Source of the DNA: Talinum fruticosum | Taxonomy: Eukaryota > Streptophyta > Magnoliopsida > Caryophyllales > Talinaceae | Direction of reading: 5' to 3' | NCBI GenBank assembly: GCA_021018815.1 | Contig: JAITYX010000003.1 | Coordinates: forward strand, 10,258,501 to 10,322,500 | DNA: 64,000 nt | Shown: positions 1 to 11,949 of the stretch, piece after piece | How the letters are laid out: each line of letters opens with the position of its first letter | How positions within the stretch are numbered: the first letter of the stretch is position 1 | The notes under the pieces: model-generated | What the model saw: only the letters and a program-made list of their open reading frames with translations | Told to the model about the DNA's origin: nothing | Databases searched by the model: none | Position numbers and translations under genes: made by a program

Positions 1-480
1 CAACATTTGCTATGTTGAAGAAAAGAAGGGAAAAACACCTAGCAGAGAGTATGCCAACTTTAGCACAAGCTGTGTTGAAACCCAGGAGGTCACACGGGTT
101 GTCCTAAAGTCAGCACTGCATCGTGCTAGAGAATTGGAATTTATTAAAGATGTCATAAAGTTGTACGGTTGACAAGCACAGCCAGTGCCAATTCCAACAT
201 GTGCAGTGCTAAACTCAACACTACCCGTGTTGTTTTCTTAAATGGTATATGCCACAGTTACACCTCAGCACGGGTTGTGCCAAAGTCAGTATAGTCCGTG
301 CCAATCAATAGTTTTTGTTTTTCAGCCCATTTTTATCTTAGAAACGAGTTAGTATTCTGTATCTAATTTTCATTGAACGTTTTGGGCTAGTTTCTCTCTC
401 TACTTTTGAGCACTCTATTCAATTGTTAAGAGATTAAAGCTTAGAGTTATTAATTGCAATCTAATTCAACTTTAGGTATT
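1..480. repeat. LTR-like repeat debris upstream of Sirevirus A
   Basis: No coding signal is visible. The stretch carries imperfect copies of a GC-rich word, such as CACGGGTTGT near 91 and GCACGGGTTGTGCC near 268, separated by AT-richer DNA. Similar arrays of GCACG..CGTGCC words occur at 33163-33362 in front of a TATA box. The organisation resembles the U3 region of a Ty3/gypsy LTR. It joins abruptly at about 480-490 to the end of a copia LTR, so it is probably an older repeat broken by, or recombined with, Sirevirus A. The family assignment is an inference. Confidence 0.3.
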
Positions 481-489
481 ATTATTCTT

Positions 490-589
490 CTTCTCTACTT
501 CGTAAAAATCTTTGAATTTCGCAAAATCTTCCATCACCCTATTCACCTCCCCTCTAGGGTGACTTAACCTCTCCAAGAGCAAACCTTCA
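490..589 (+). repeat. 5' LTR remnant of Sirevirus A
   Basis: The block with TTTCGCAAAATCTTCCATCAC, the 'CCTCTAGGGTGACTTAACC' stretch and the terminal AACCTTCA matches the end of the 3' LTR (9610-9707). Upstream of about 490 the match is lost, so the first ~1.3 kb of this LTR is deleted or replaced. Confidence 0.7.
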
Positions 590-590
590 A

Positions 591-603
591 TTCGTATCGT
601 AGC
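591..603 (+). other. Degenerate primer-binding site, Sirevirus A
   Basis: TTCGTATCGTAGC follows directly after the LTR end. In Sirevirus B the same spot reads TTGGTATCAAAGC, close to the complement of the plant initiator Met-tRNA 3' end. Copy A has several substitutions. Confidence 0.6.
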
Positions 604-648
604 CTAGCCTTTCAAAAGGATCTAACAAATCCAAGGTCTAAAGATCAA

Positions 649-2400
649 ATGGCTCTTAACTATGGAGAGTTCGATGAAGGAAGATGTTTCACCGGACCAC
701 CCAAGTTCAAGGGATCAAACTTTACACAGTGGAAGAAGATCATGGAATTCTTCATCCAAGTATTATGATGAGGAGGTCTGGGGCATCATCTGCAATGTCA
801 ACTATACTTCCACGAAGATGGAAGAAACACAAGTTGTACCCAAAGTGAAGTCCGAGTTCACACTCGAAGAAAACTAAAAGTACGAAAAAACTTTAAAGCT
901 ATGAATGCCCTAATGTGCGTTAATGACTCAATAGAATACAACAGAGTATCCGTATGTGACATAACCAAAGAAGTTTGGGATACACTAATCACTACGTATG
1001 AAGGTACCGGCCAAGTAAAGCGGGCCAAGATTAGCCAATACCTTCACAAGTATGAGTTATTCAAGATGGAGCCCGATGAGAACATAACTCGGATGTACAT
1101 TCACTTCACCGAGATTGTCAACAATCTCAAGTCTCTTGGAAAGAAGATGTCTCATGAGGAAGTCATCGAAAGATTATGAGGAGTCTACCCAAGAGAAGAT
1201 GGGGTCCCAAGGTAACCGCTATAGAGGAAGCTCGGAATCTGTCTCAACTCGGACCGGATGAGCTCATTGGGAAATTACTTACCCATGAGTTGCATCTAGA
1301 AGAAGAGGAACCCGAGGTCAAGAACAAAAGAAACATTGCTCTCAAGGCCTCGGAAGAAAGATGCCCAAGTCTCGAGCTCTTCGGATTCTGAAGAAGATCT
1401 TATGGCACTTCTAGCCCGAGGTTTCAAGAAAATGATGAAATACGAAAGTGACGAAGAAGCCCAAGCAAGAGTTCTATAAGAAAGACAGAAAAGGTAAACT
1501 CTCATCCTCTTCAAATTTGTCTTTAACTAAGGACTATGGCTAATTTGAGTGTGGCAGCAAGGAGCACATAGTCAAAGACTATCCAAAGAGAAGTAAGGAC
1601 AGAAAGAAGAAAAAGGCTATGGTGGCTACCTAGAGCGATGATGAGTCAAAAGAAGATGATGCCACCGATGATGAATCAAAGTGTGGAATGGCTCTAACAG
1701 ACTTAGAAGCTAGATCCGAGTTAGACAAGTAATGTATCGGATATAAAGGAAACAGATCCTCGGGAGGTAATCAATTACTTCCTTAAATTTTCCAAGCTTG
1801 ATTTTGCTATATATTTTTTACTTTGGATGAAAAGTCCAATTCTGAATCTTTTGAATTGAAAGAGAAATTGGAATTTCTTAATGCTGAGAACATCATTTTA
1901 AAAAATGATTTAAAAAACTTGAGACAAAATCTGAAAGTGCTTGAGACTAGTACTCCGGATAATGAGACTTAGTGTGAGTGCCTCGGAATAGAGAATGAGC
2001 AATTGAAAGAGAAGCTCAATGAGTCTCAAAAGTTGGTTTTAAAACTCACTCGAGTAAGAAAAACCTTGATTTATTGCTTGGTTCTCGGTGTGTCTCATTT
2101 TGAAAGAAGGTCTTGGATATAATGCTGAAGAAGAAGATAATTCCTATAACAACCTTTTCAAAACAGATTCCGGAACTATGAAGTAGGAGGGCTGACCATG
2201 ATCCCATTCATTCACAAAGAAATGGGACTGAGCTTGGACTAACTTTTATGAAAAAGCCTTCTCAACCTGTTTACAAAAAGAAAGGTTTTCAAAGAAAAGA
2301 GACACAAAGTCATTTCTCAAGAAAGAAGACTCGAATCGGACCAAACCCAAAATCATTCAAATCTAGGTTCCCAAAAGTGCTCTTCCTCGAAAAGGATTAC
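649..2400 (+). pseudogene. Sirevirus A gag (broken)
   Basis: The gag region of the copia element would make the capsid-like nucleoprotein. The ATG at 649 aligns with the ATG at 52370 of Sirevirus B (both begin MA.N.GE). Recognisable blocks are the 'AMNALMCVNDSIEYNRVSV' capsid region (from 901), 'QYLHKYELFKMEPDENI' (about 1039-1090) and a Lys/Glu-rich basic stretch. The C-terminal zinc knuckle near 1540-1580 is damaged: its first Cys position falls at a TAA stop and its last Cys reads Tyr. Several in-frame stops and frame changes break it into pieces (662-877, 901-1179, 1176-1391). Downstream, about 1740-2400 is the degenerate Ser/Lys-rich linker to protease. Confidence 0.75.
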
Positions 2401-2479
2401 GGTTAAAGTAGTTTACTAGGTTTGTAAGAGGAAGTAAGAAGGGTAGTTTGTTTTTGTTTTGCAGGTGACTCAAAAATGA

Positions 2480-5400
2480 AAGGGTCATTAGTACCTAGAC
2501 ACTGGATGCTCATGGAACATGTCCGGAAACTTAAGACTCTTCTCGAAGTAGAAGAAATGAAAAGAGGAAAAGTCACGAGTTGGAGACAACAAGTAAGGGC
2601 AAGATAGTTAGGATTGGCATAATTGGTCAAGGAGATAACTCATTCGGTTCAGTCTACCTTGTCAAAGGGCTCAAATACAACCTTCGAGCATCTCTCGGTT
2701 GTGTGACAAAAGTCAAGAGGTAAGGTTCACTCGGACCAACCTGCTTCATTTCTTATGCAGTCACCAAAGAGACAAAACTATCGGGTATGAGGTCGGGTAA
2801 CACTTACACTATTCCTCTTTCTTATTCTAGTCAAGATTTATCATCTTTAAAAGCTTCTCCGAATGATGATTCATGGACATGGCATCGTAGACTAGGCCAT
2901 ATCAGCATGCATACTATCAAGAAGCTTATATATCATAGATTAGTTAGAGGTTTACCTAACTGTTCATTTAAGAAAGATAAAATTTGTGATGCGCGCACAA
3001 AAGGAAAACAAATCGGATCATCGTTTAAGCAACTCAAGATAGTGTCTACATCCAAAGTGCTTGAATTGATACATATGGATTTGTGTGGTAAAATTCCTGT
3101 CAAAAGCTTAGGAAGTGAATCATATGTGCTAGTTATTGTTGATGATTACTCACGATTTGCTCGGGTGTGTTTTTCGAAGAAAAAATGAACTTTCAAAGAA
3201 TTCACTAAGATCTGCAGGAAAATCCAAGTTGAGTCCGAGACTCGAACAGGAGAATTCAAACTAACCACGGAAGGGAGTTTGTTACTCGGAATTTGCACAC
3301 TTCGTGACAAAAATGGAATCTCCCACAATTTCTCATCACCAAGGAATCCTCAACAGAATAGAGTAGTGGAGAGAAAGAATAGAACACTTGAAGAAAGAGG
3401 AAGGACAATGATGATTGAAAATGATCTACCTTATTACTATTTCGGGTTGAGGTAGTCAACACAACAAACTATACGCTTAACGGATGCCTCATTCAACCCA
3501 TCCCGAAGAAGACTCTATGAGCTATACAAAGGAAATAAGCCTAACATTTCCTACTTCAAACCATTTGGATGTAAATTCTTTGTACATAACAATGGTAAGG
3601 AATATCTTACCAAGTTTGATGCAAGGTCGGATGAAGGTATTTTTCTCGGGTTACTCATCTCATAGCAAAGCTTATAGAATCTTTAATAAGAGAACTAACA
3701 AAGTGGAAGAAAGTATCCACATTATCTTTGATGAAATTGATCATGGCAGGACAAGTGAATCTACTTTCTCATATCTCAAGCTCAACCGAGATGAAGATGA
3801 CATAGCGTAAGTCGAGGTCGAATGAACTAAAACAAAGGAACCGAGCTAACTCAAAATGAGCCAGCTCAAGAACCAACTTAGACTCGTCGAAGGACAAGTT
3901 AATGAAAAAGATCAACAAGCCGAACCAGCTGAAGATCACAACATTCAACCAACAAACCTGGTAAATCGGAGGACATGTAAAGCTTTCAAATATGCATCTA
4001 GTCACGCACTTGAGAACATCATTTCGACATCAATAGTGGGGTAAGAACCTCGTTGTTCTTTGTAAAACTTATGTGAATTTTAGTGTTCCATCTCATTAGA
4101 ACCTAAAAATGTTATAGAAGCCCTACTTGAACCTAAATGGGTAGAGGCCATGCAAGAAGAACTGTCTTAATTAGAAAGAAACCAAGTCTCGGACTCGACA
4201 AAATGACCTTTTGACTACCCAGTTATAGGAACCAAATGGGCTTTCAAGAACAAAATTGATGAGGGAGGGTTCGTAGTCGAAACAAAGCTAGATTAGTTGC
4301 TCAAGGATATAACCGATAAGAGGGAATTGGTTGTGAGGAAACCTTTGCAGCTATTGCTAGGATTGAGGCAATAAGAATTCTCTTAGCATTTGCATGAAGT
4401 ATTAACATTAAGCTTTATCAAATGGATGTTAAGTGCGCATTTCTTAATGGTTACATTCAAGAAGAAGTTTATGTTTAGCAACCCCCTGGATTTGAAAACT
4501 CTCAATTTCCAAATCATGTTTTCAAATTACAAAAAGTTTTGTATGGTATTAAACAAGCTCCCGGAGCTTGGTATGAAAGATTAAGCAGTTTCTTGGTTGA
4601 AAATGACTTCAAGAGAGGTCTTATTGACAAAACTCTTTTCACAAAAATGAAAGGGAATGATTTTCTCATTATTCAAATTTATGTTGATGACGTTATCCTT
4701 GGAGCTACTAATGAAACTCTATGCCAAGAGTTTTCTCGAGTTAATGAGATAGGAGTTCCAAATGAGTGTGATGGGAGAACTCAATGTCTTTCTTATTGCA
4801 AATCAAGCAAGAAAAGGATGGCATCCATGTCAATCAATCAAAGTACACCAAGGAATTATTGAAGAAGTACAAGCTACAAGATGCAAAACATGCAGCAACA
4901 CCAATGAGTAGGAGTACCAAACTAGAGTTAGATAAGAAAGGTAAAGTTGTAGATCGAAACTCTATAGAGGTATGATTGGATCTCTACTTTATCTTACTTC
5001 TAGTAGGCCGGATATCATGTTTAGTGTTTGTCTATGTGCAAAATTTCAAGCTAATCCAAAGGAATCATATATCACTACAATAAAGAGAATTTTTAGATAT
5101 CTTACAGGGATTCGGACACTTGGTCTCCGATATTCAAAAGACTCAAATCCGACTCTCACTCGGATACTCGGATGTTGACTATGTTGGATACAAAGTTGAT
5201 AAAAAGAGCACCTCACGAGCATGTTAATTTATGGGTCAATCCCTCATCTCCTCGCATTCAAAAAAAAAACCTCGCTTGCTCTATCAACCGCTAAGGCAGA
5301 GTACATAGCATGCTGGAGCTTACCGTGCTTAGATTTTATGGATCAAGCAACAATTGAATGATCTTGGATTGTTATTCACATCTATCCCAATCAAGTGTGA

Positions 5401-5630
5401 TAATCAAAGTGCCATCAAGCATCACTAAGAATCTAGTTCAACATTCTAAGAAAAACACATTAAGGTTAGGTATTATTTTCTAAGAGACCATTTTGAAAAA
5501 GGTGATATTGAACTTGAGTTTATTCCTATCAAATTTTAATTAGCTAATATTTTCACAAAACCTCTAAGTGAAGATCAGTTTTGCTTTATTAGGAATGAAC
5601 TTGGCATGATAATTACATGATTGTTTGATT
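2480..5630 (+). pseudogene. Sirevirus A pol: protease, integrase, RT, RNase H (broken)
   Basis: The domains occur in copia order. Protease remnants lie around 2490-2790; the catalytic DSG word is spoiled. The gag-pre-integrase motif 'WTWHRRLGHISMHTIKKL' is at about 2873-2930 and the integrase core 'YVLVIVDDYSRFARVCF' at about 3120-3175. The integrase C-terminal part is at 3484-3810. RT spans about 4200-4970; the YVDD catalytic box is present as 'YVDDVILGAT' near 4680, and the 'GIKQAPGAWYERL' motif near 4545. RNase H and the connection lie at 4972-5630, beginning with 'GSLLYLTSSRPDIMFSV'. The regions are in different frames with many stops, so no polyprotein can be made. It is collinear with the better preserved copy at 54229-57385. 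Confidence 0.85.
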
Positions 5631-5999
5631 AATTGTATGATTATCTCGAGTGATCACATGAGAATATATGAGTTTGATTGTCTACTATATGTTCCGAGTA
5701 AATAACAAATGGATCAGTTGAATTATAATGAAATTGAGCTATGAGTTATTAATTTTCCGAGTGTGTTCCGAGTCACTCGGACACCTAACCGAGCCGGACT
5801 CAGCTCATGAGAAAAATGGACATTAAAATTATGAGATCATCTCTAAATCAATAGAGAATCTTGGAAATGTTTTAGAAAATCTCTTTTTCTCTCTCTTTCC
5901 AGGATATAACCGTTGCTCATTAAAATGTGAAACGGTCTCGCTAGTCGTTACTCCGATTGGTGAGTTAGAAAGGCTTATGTTCTATGAAAGCTTTTGTTC

Positions 6000-6007
6000 T
6001 ATAAATA
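6000..6007 (+). promoter_or_regulatory. Internal TATA-box-like TATAAATA before the accessory ORF (Sirevirus A)
   Basis: CTATAAATAGC sits about 190 bp upstream of the accessory ORF start at 6200 and is followed by a CT-rich leader. The same word is at the same relative place in Sirevirus B (57776-57783). It resembles the LTR promoter box (TATAAATAGAA at 9133-9140) but lies well outside the LTR. Confidence 0.5.
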
Positions 6008-6199
6008 GCACCTATCCATCCTTATTCATTCATTTTTCTATCTCTCGCTCTCTCACTCTCTTTGCACTTGCTCTCATAATCCTTTGCTCAATTTCTCTAA
6101 ATTTTTAGACTCTCAAAAACTCTACTCTCTCTCTCTCACACGTTCACTTCTCTACTCTTTCACTTTCCCAATCTTTTTCTCAATCTCTTTCTCTCGAAT

Positions 6200-7370
6200 A
6201 TGCCAAAGAGAGGAAGTGTTGCCGAGGGAGGTTCAGCCACAAAGAAGGCTAGAACCAGAACTAGCCAATCAAAAAATCCTCAAAAGGATACTTCTAAGGG
6301 CAAAGCTCTTGCATACGATAACCAAAAGCGTATCGTTGCCCAAGCACTATTTCACCGAGGAAAAATTCTTCTCAACCACAAAAATTTTGTGGATCAAGCC
6401 CATCCTTAACACAGGTACTTACAAGTATTTGTGTTTTTGTGATTACATCTATCCAAAACTTGTCATTGAGCTCTACACAAACATGGTTGAAAGAGATAAT
6501 ATAATCTCTTCCGTTGCTCAAGGGAAAACTATTCGTATCAATCTCTATCTCCTTCACAACCATTTTGGTGTTTGGACTCTTTTCTTGAACTCAAGCCCAA
6601 TTCCCTTTAATGAAATCGCTGATGATTTCTTTAACAAGTACGCCAAAGAGGTCCCTATGTCCAAAAAGAACTTTTCTCGTCACTCGGATCGCTTCTAAAG
6701 CTAGACTTCTTTACTTCATTCCGAAAAGGACTATCTTCTCTTTCTATCCTTCCAAAGAGAACCCCAACAACAAGGTTCTCAAGGTTCTCTACGACATCCT
6801 CAAGTGATATGAGGTTAATCTATTCCCTTTCATTTTGGAACAGATTGCTTATGTTCCCTCCGATAAGAAAAAGGCCCCTCTTCCATTTAGAGCTTTACTC
6901 TCTACTATCTTTGCTCACTTTAAAGTGGATCTTCCAAGTAATCCACACAAATGTTTTGAGCCAATATCTACATAGGTAGTATGAGCTAATTGGACTAGGA
7001 TACCAGGAAATCAAATATGGTATCTAGGTTCATAATTCTAAGCTTCCACCTCTTCCTCCGCCCCAAACTCAAAAGTCTAAGACTCATTTTCTCACTACTC
7101 GGACCATCTTCTTCCTAACTCCGCCCTTCCTTAGACCTAGTTCAAAAGGTGGCTTCACAATTTGTTGCTCTTGCCAAAGAGTTACAATCAACTCTTATGG
7201 TTTTCCAGGCTTTCATGCCTATTGTGACTCAACTTCGAGCTCGGCTCGTAGCGATTGATCGTAGTCAAGCCGTGGTCGGCGAGCTGAAAGCAGTTATCAA
7301 ACAACAACAAGACCAGATTTGCCACCTTCAAGAGCGCAAATCAAAGGCTGCCGAGGACTCCCACTAAGAA
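6200..7370 (+). pseudogene. Sirevirus A accessory (env-position) ORF, broken
   Basis: This third ORF lies between RNase H and the 3' LTR. It starts 'MPKRGSVAEGGSATKKART', a basic N-terminus, and runs through a globular region containing 'PIPFNEIADDFFNKYAKE' (about 6598-6650). That stretch is nearly identical to the block in Sirevirus B at about 58420-58470. It ends with a predicted coiled coil (7149-7367) rich in Gln, Glu, Leu and Arg, then an acidic poly-Glu/Lys stretch coded by GAA/GAG repeats. A stop at about 6409 and later frame changes split it. Sireviruses often carry an 'env-like' ORF here, but I see no clear signal peptide or transmembrane helix. The globular part resembles the plant-transposon-protein type of domain more than an envelope. 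Function unknown. Confidence 0.55.
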
Positions 7371-7410
7371 GAAGAAGTATCCTCGGAATCCTTTAGCTCT
7401 TCCGACTCGA

Positions 7411-7442
7411 GTTAGAAGAAGAAGAAGAAGAAGAAGAAGAAT
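7411..7442 (+). repeat. GAA/AAG microsatellite in the accessory ORF
   Basis: An uninterrupted run of AGA/GAA triplets encodes an acidic or basic low-complexity tract, depending on frame. Sirevirus B has an equivalent purine-rich run at about 59265-59300. Confidence 0.8.
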
Positions 7443-8251
7443 GAGGAGTGGACGAAGTCGAAGAAGAAGCCGGAATGGACCATGCTGAAGGTTAAGGGGA
7501 GAAGGAACTCGAGGTCATATCCTCGGGACATACTAAGTCTCGCCTCAAAAGAGGATGGGGATGTTTGTAAATTCCACGCTTAACACCATGCATAGCCATC
7601 TCAAGTCGAAGAGGCTAAGGGCTCGGACGAGGAGATAGAGGAAGTACAACCTCTCCGACTCATAAAGTTGCAATTCAAGTCCCTAATCTACCTCTCGCTC
7701 CTACCACCTCTTCCTCGCCCAGCAGCTTCCACTCAAGGCTATAGACGCGGAAGAAGGGGTCCTCATTCTTCCTCCTCAACTCACACTACTCCAGCCCCTC
7801 CCGATTTCAATTTTTATTTTCTTTTGTTTAACATCTCTATATATTTTTTTCCTTCATCGGTTATTTTTGATGAAATGTATAGGGGAGAGAAAAGAGAAAA
7901 TTCAGATGGATGTTTGGTTTAGGGGAGTTTAGTTTAATTTATTTTGTATCTCGTGTACTCTATTTCGAGCTTCAATGAAATTCTATGATTTCTGAGCATT
8001 GTTAACTTGTATTATCCATATCTTATTATCTCTACTCTAATTTTATGCTCTCATACTTGTTCCTATTCTTTGATAATTTTTTGGATATGCTCTAATAATT
8101 TTCACTCGGATATTTCTTGTATAAATAATATCTAATAACAAATCCTAACTTTGTTTCACAAAGCTCATCCTGTGGATATTCTTGTCTAAGTTATGAAAAC
8201 TTAACTCTCTAAACTTTTAGCTTTTTTGATAAGTGTTGAATTCCTTTCATC

Positions 8252-8264
8252 AAAAAGGGGAGAT
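8252..8264 (+). other. Polypurine tract, Sirevirus A
   Basis: AAAAAGGGGAGAT lies immediately upstream of the 3' LTR start (TGAAAACTC). The same tract precedes the 3' LTR of Sirevirus B at 60154-60166. It primes plus-strand DNA synthesis in LTR retrotransposons. Confidence 0.85.
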
Positions 8265-9707
8265 TGAAAACTCGGGTGTAACTCTCTATCTCTCTATGGT
8301 TTTGATTTCAAGTCACTCTAAGTCTTTAAGAAGCTCATTTTTAACTTTTCAACACTATCTCATCTACTCGTAAAGCATCTCTTAAGTAGAACGCATTTCA
8401 CCGAGTTTCGAACCACTCGAGATACAACTCGGACGGATGTCATGAGTAAATAATTTCACGAACATATCTTATTCCGAGCACTAACATAATGATCTAAGTG
8501 AAAATGAATTACTCGTGTTAATTCTTTCTTCTAAGTCATTTTATTGAATGAAATTATTCTACTTGATCAAGTTTATGCATATTGCTTATTAAATCTTAAT
8601 ATCTTGATCATTTAAAGGATTGGCTCAAGATGGAATTTGAACCTATTGTATATTAGACTCAGAAAATTCTATTCTCTTAGTTTAAGGATAATTAAACACT
8701 TAATTATACTCGAATTAATTTTTGTCCTTTCCTAATCTTGGACCAAATTATTTTTATACTTTGAGTACAACTTTGATTTTCTTTTGCAGGTTGATTAAAG
8801 TATTTGAATCATGTTTTGAAAAGCAAAAGCAGATCGGCTTCTAACCGTTAAACACCTAGCAGACAAAAAGCACTCGTTTCAGGACAAGGCTCGGACACCA
8901 TGTCGAGTTATTTGTTTCCAAATCGATAAACTCCAACTTTGAGTCTAATGGTTGTTTCCACCCTAGATTTCAGCTACAACAAGTGGGTTGGACTACTTTT
9001 TAAGCCAAAGACCAAAGCACAACTTTCATATTTGCAACGGTTCCTTTTCGAGTGATTCATACTATTCGTTACAACGGCTAGTAAAGTTCTCAAGTCCAGA
9101 ATCAGTCACAATGACTACTCTATCGTGCTATGTATAAATAGAAGACTTCATACAAGACTTGAAGATTACTGTTGAACATTGCTAGAGCTTAACCGAATCT
9201 ATTTTCTCTCAATCTTGTAGCTTTTACAACTCCACTCTTAAGTTTATGCTATCCGATTTGTAAAGAGAAAAGTCTTGTAACTACTCTTACATTTTAAATT
9301 CTCTATAAAGTCCCTTGACTTAGTTGTAAGGGTTAATTCAGCTTAGTTTTCCTTAGTCTGTAAAGGTTATCTATTTAGGAAGTACTAGAATAGATAAGGA
9401 AACTTCTATGTCTAGGAAAAACTTATATTGAATTGTTTAAGGGAACAATTCTATAAGAATTAAGTCCTTGTAATTTATGGATTCAAAATAGTGGATTTGA
9501 CTTCGTGCTTGGATAAGCACTATCCGTGATTTTTTCCCCAGGAGGGTTTCCACATATATTTCCTGTTTTGCATTTCGAGTCCAATCTAGACTCGGAACAG
9601 TTTTCTAAGTCTTTACTTTGCGTAAATCTTTTAATTTCGCAAAAATCGTCCATTAACCTATCCAACCCCCTATAGGGTGACTTAACCTCTCCAAAAGCAA
9701 GCCTTCA
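8265..9707 (+). repeat. 3' LTR of Sirevirus A (1,443 bp)
   Basis: It starts TGAAAACTCGG and ends GCCTTCA, giving TGAA..TTCA inverted ends. It contains a promoter-like TATAAATA at 9133-9140. It is alignable with, but clearly diverged from, the 1.52-kb LTRs of Sirevirus B, so the two elements belong to different subfamilies of one lineage. Confidence 0.8.
9133..9140 (+). promoter_or_regulatory. LTR TATA box, Sirevirus A
   Basis: TATAAATA followed by GAAGACTTCATACAAGAC. The equivalent boxes of Sirevirus B are at 51718-51725 and 61100-61107. Confidence 0.6.
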
Positions 9708-10001
9708 ATTAGGAATTAAGTAAACTTTGAGAGAAGAGGCTTAATTCTACCTCAACTTGATGGATGATTACAGCGTAGATATGAGAATAATTTACGTTGT
9801 TATTAAGGGAAGAATCAATAATCTTATAATTGATTGACTTTGATTATATGAGAATAACAATTAATTTAATTAAGTTATCTTAATAACCTTCGAGAGAAGG
9901 CTTAGGTAGTTCAAACTGCTTTGATTCCCTAATTCATCGCAATTGTGAATAGTGTAGAGGCATTTAATTGAGATTTTTGGCATATTAATTGGTGAATCCA
10001 C
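9708..10001. other. Unassigned flank between Sirevirus A and the CACTA element
   Basis: AT-rich DNA with two similar 'CGAGAGAAGGCTTA'-type words (about 9727 and 9889). It has no ORF and no recognised repeat family. It may be continuous with 18493-18600 across the CACTA insertion. Confidence 0.3.
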
Positions 10002-10400
10002 CACTAGAGGAACCACTTTTAACTACGGTTCAAAACGACCTTTAACTACGGTTATCCGGCGTCGTATATGTGGCCGTAATTGTAAATGGACATCTTTTAT
10101 TACGGTTCAAAACCGTAGTAAAGAAGGCCTATGACGACGGTTCTCAAGAGAACCGTAGTCATATATATCCTATTGCTACAGTTCTTCCAAAAGAATCATA
10201 GTAATAGGTTAACTCTGTAACAACGGTTCTTCAAGAGAACCGTCTTCATAGGTCTTGGCCCAAATCCCCTATTCTGGCCAAAATTTTAGGCCAAGACCTA
10301 TTACTACGATTCTTGAGGAAGAACCGTTGTAATAGGTTGTATTCGGACCTATCACTACGGTTCTTCCTTAAGAACAATGAGTAATAGGTCTGAAATTTTT
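10002..10400. repeat. CACTA left terminus and subterminal repeats
   Basis: The terminal CACTA is followed by at least six degenerate copies of a palindromic unit built on TACGGTTCTT / AAGAACCGTAG, spaced 40-70 bp apart. In this superfamily such arrays bind the TNP1/TNP2 proteins. Confidence 0.75.
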
Positions 10401-10625
10401 TTTATAACTTTTTTTTTCATACCCCATGTACAAAGTTATACAAACAGAATACACAATAACCACAACAACTTACACAACAACCACTAACAACCTGAATCGT
10501 TCCAACATATAAAATTTCACTACAAACACAACAACTCCATCTTTAAGAAGCTCGACAACAATTCCATATTTCACAATAAGTTCCAACGAATAATATATTA
10601 TAATAATGTGAAATATTATACAAAG

Positions 10626-11035
10626 AGTACTCTTCTTTCAGTATTTATGTCAAAAAGTTCATCTCTTGTCTTGAAACTTTGTGGCATAAACCGATTTCAA
10701 TGTTTAAGTCAAAAGAAAAATCTCTATTTACCCAAATTGATACTTTTATAGTAGATTTAGTTATGTGATTGTCTTTATGATGATATTGCTTGCTTGGAGT
10801 TGTTGCATCGTAGCCTGGACAATATATATATCATATTTGTTTCCCACGCTACCAATTCACAAACTCCAAGCAAGCAATATATTCATAAAGACAAGCACAT
10901 AACACAATCTACTAAAAAGAATAAATGTGGGTAAATAAAGATGAACAATTTGGCATAAATATTGAAATCATTTATACCACAAAGTTTCAAGAAGAAGAGA
11001 TGGACTTTTTGGCATAAGTACTGAAAAAGGAATAC
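10626..11035. repeat. Inverted repeat (foldback) in the CACTA interior
   Basis: Arms of about 170 bp (10626-10800 and 10868-11035) are imperfect reverse complements. For example, ATTGCTTGCTTGGAGTT near 10785 faces AACTCCAAGCAAGCAAT near 10862. The loop is about 65 bp. No protein is evident; short ORFs here are by-products. Confidence 0.65.
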
Positions 11036-11164
11036 ACAAACAGAACATCTCACCAAAGCAATCTTTATTTCCTTTCTCATTGTCCCAAAGTGATGCTCCT
11101 CTCATGAATACATTCCTTGGAGTTCTTGCAGGGCTAGACTGGACAACATAAAAACTAAGGAAAG

Positions 11165-11590
11165 CGTTAAGCAACAACTTATCCTTAAGAAACATAACAA
11201 ACATAGAAGGATCATAAATTTGAAAGGGACATCAACGCTAACATTGGTCGCTATTCTCGCTCTCGCTTCTCAACTAGGAACTTCATTGTATAAATCACTT
11301 CACCTGAATGTATACCAAAAATTTCTAGTTGAGAAGCGGGAGCTAATTAGCGACCAAAAAGCGTATAAATTACTTGTTTACCTGAAAAACTTGTCATCAT
11401 CATGTATGCACCTTTGGAATCAACTACTTCAAAAATTATATCATTGAGTTTTGGTTGATCAACAAAATTTAGGTATTTAAAGCAACAACTTCTCCGTAAG
11501 AAATAGAACAAACATAGAATGATCATAAAATAGGAAAGGAAATCAAAACTAACATTGGTCGAGAATCATAACTTCCACTTCTCAACCGAA
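11165..11590. repeat. Direct repeat pair in the CACTA interior
   Basis: About 110 bp at 11165-11280 recurs at about 11475-11590. Shared words include 'ACAAACATAGAA', 'GATCATAAA' and 'CTAACATTGGTCG'. The DNA between has no recognisable gene. Confidence 0.5.
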
Positions 11591-11949
11591 AAAGCTTCCT
11601 AACCTTCCATTAGACAACTTAGTCCTTTTGATCCTCATCGAACAATGATCTTACATGAAATTGTTAAAGTCATAAATAATGAAAAGCATGTTGCAGCTTA
11701 CTAAAACAAGCGACAAGATGGATATCCATCAATAAAATTGTTATACAATAATGTTCTTACTGAGTTGATATAATTACATGGTTTATGCCCTTTTTCCCCT
11801 TCTTTGGACTTATCTTCAATATATATGCCCTCTTTATGATCAACTCTTATATATAATTCTTCAAAATTGGCATCCTCATTTTCGACAGTGCATTCTCAAG
11901 GAGAAGGGTGGGGTCTTCTCAATAAACTCACGTACATCTTCACCATCCC

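Larger units (their letters stand above)
490..9707 (+). mobile_element. Sirevirus-like Ty1/copia retrotransposon A (5'-truncated, decayed)
   Basis: This is a plus-strand element in the order gag, protease, integrase, RT, RNase H, an accessory ORF, polypurine tract and 3' LTR. Only about 100 bp of the 5' LTR survive (about 490-589), recognisable because they match the last 100 bp of the 3' LTR near 9610-9707. The internal part (590-8264) is about 7.7 kb and collinear with Sirevirus B at 50788-61690. The integrase-before-RT order defines copia. The extra ORF after RNase H and the palindromic LTR words are typical of the Sirevirus (SIRE/Maximus) lineage. Stops and frameshifts are frequent in every domain, so it cannot encode its own mobility proteins. 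Confidence 0.85.

Noticed and set aside
6200..7370. Retroviral envelope gene in the Sirevirus
   Set aside because: Position fits, but no signal peptide, cleavage site or transmembrane helix could be seen.
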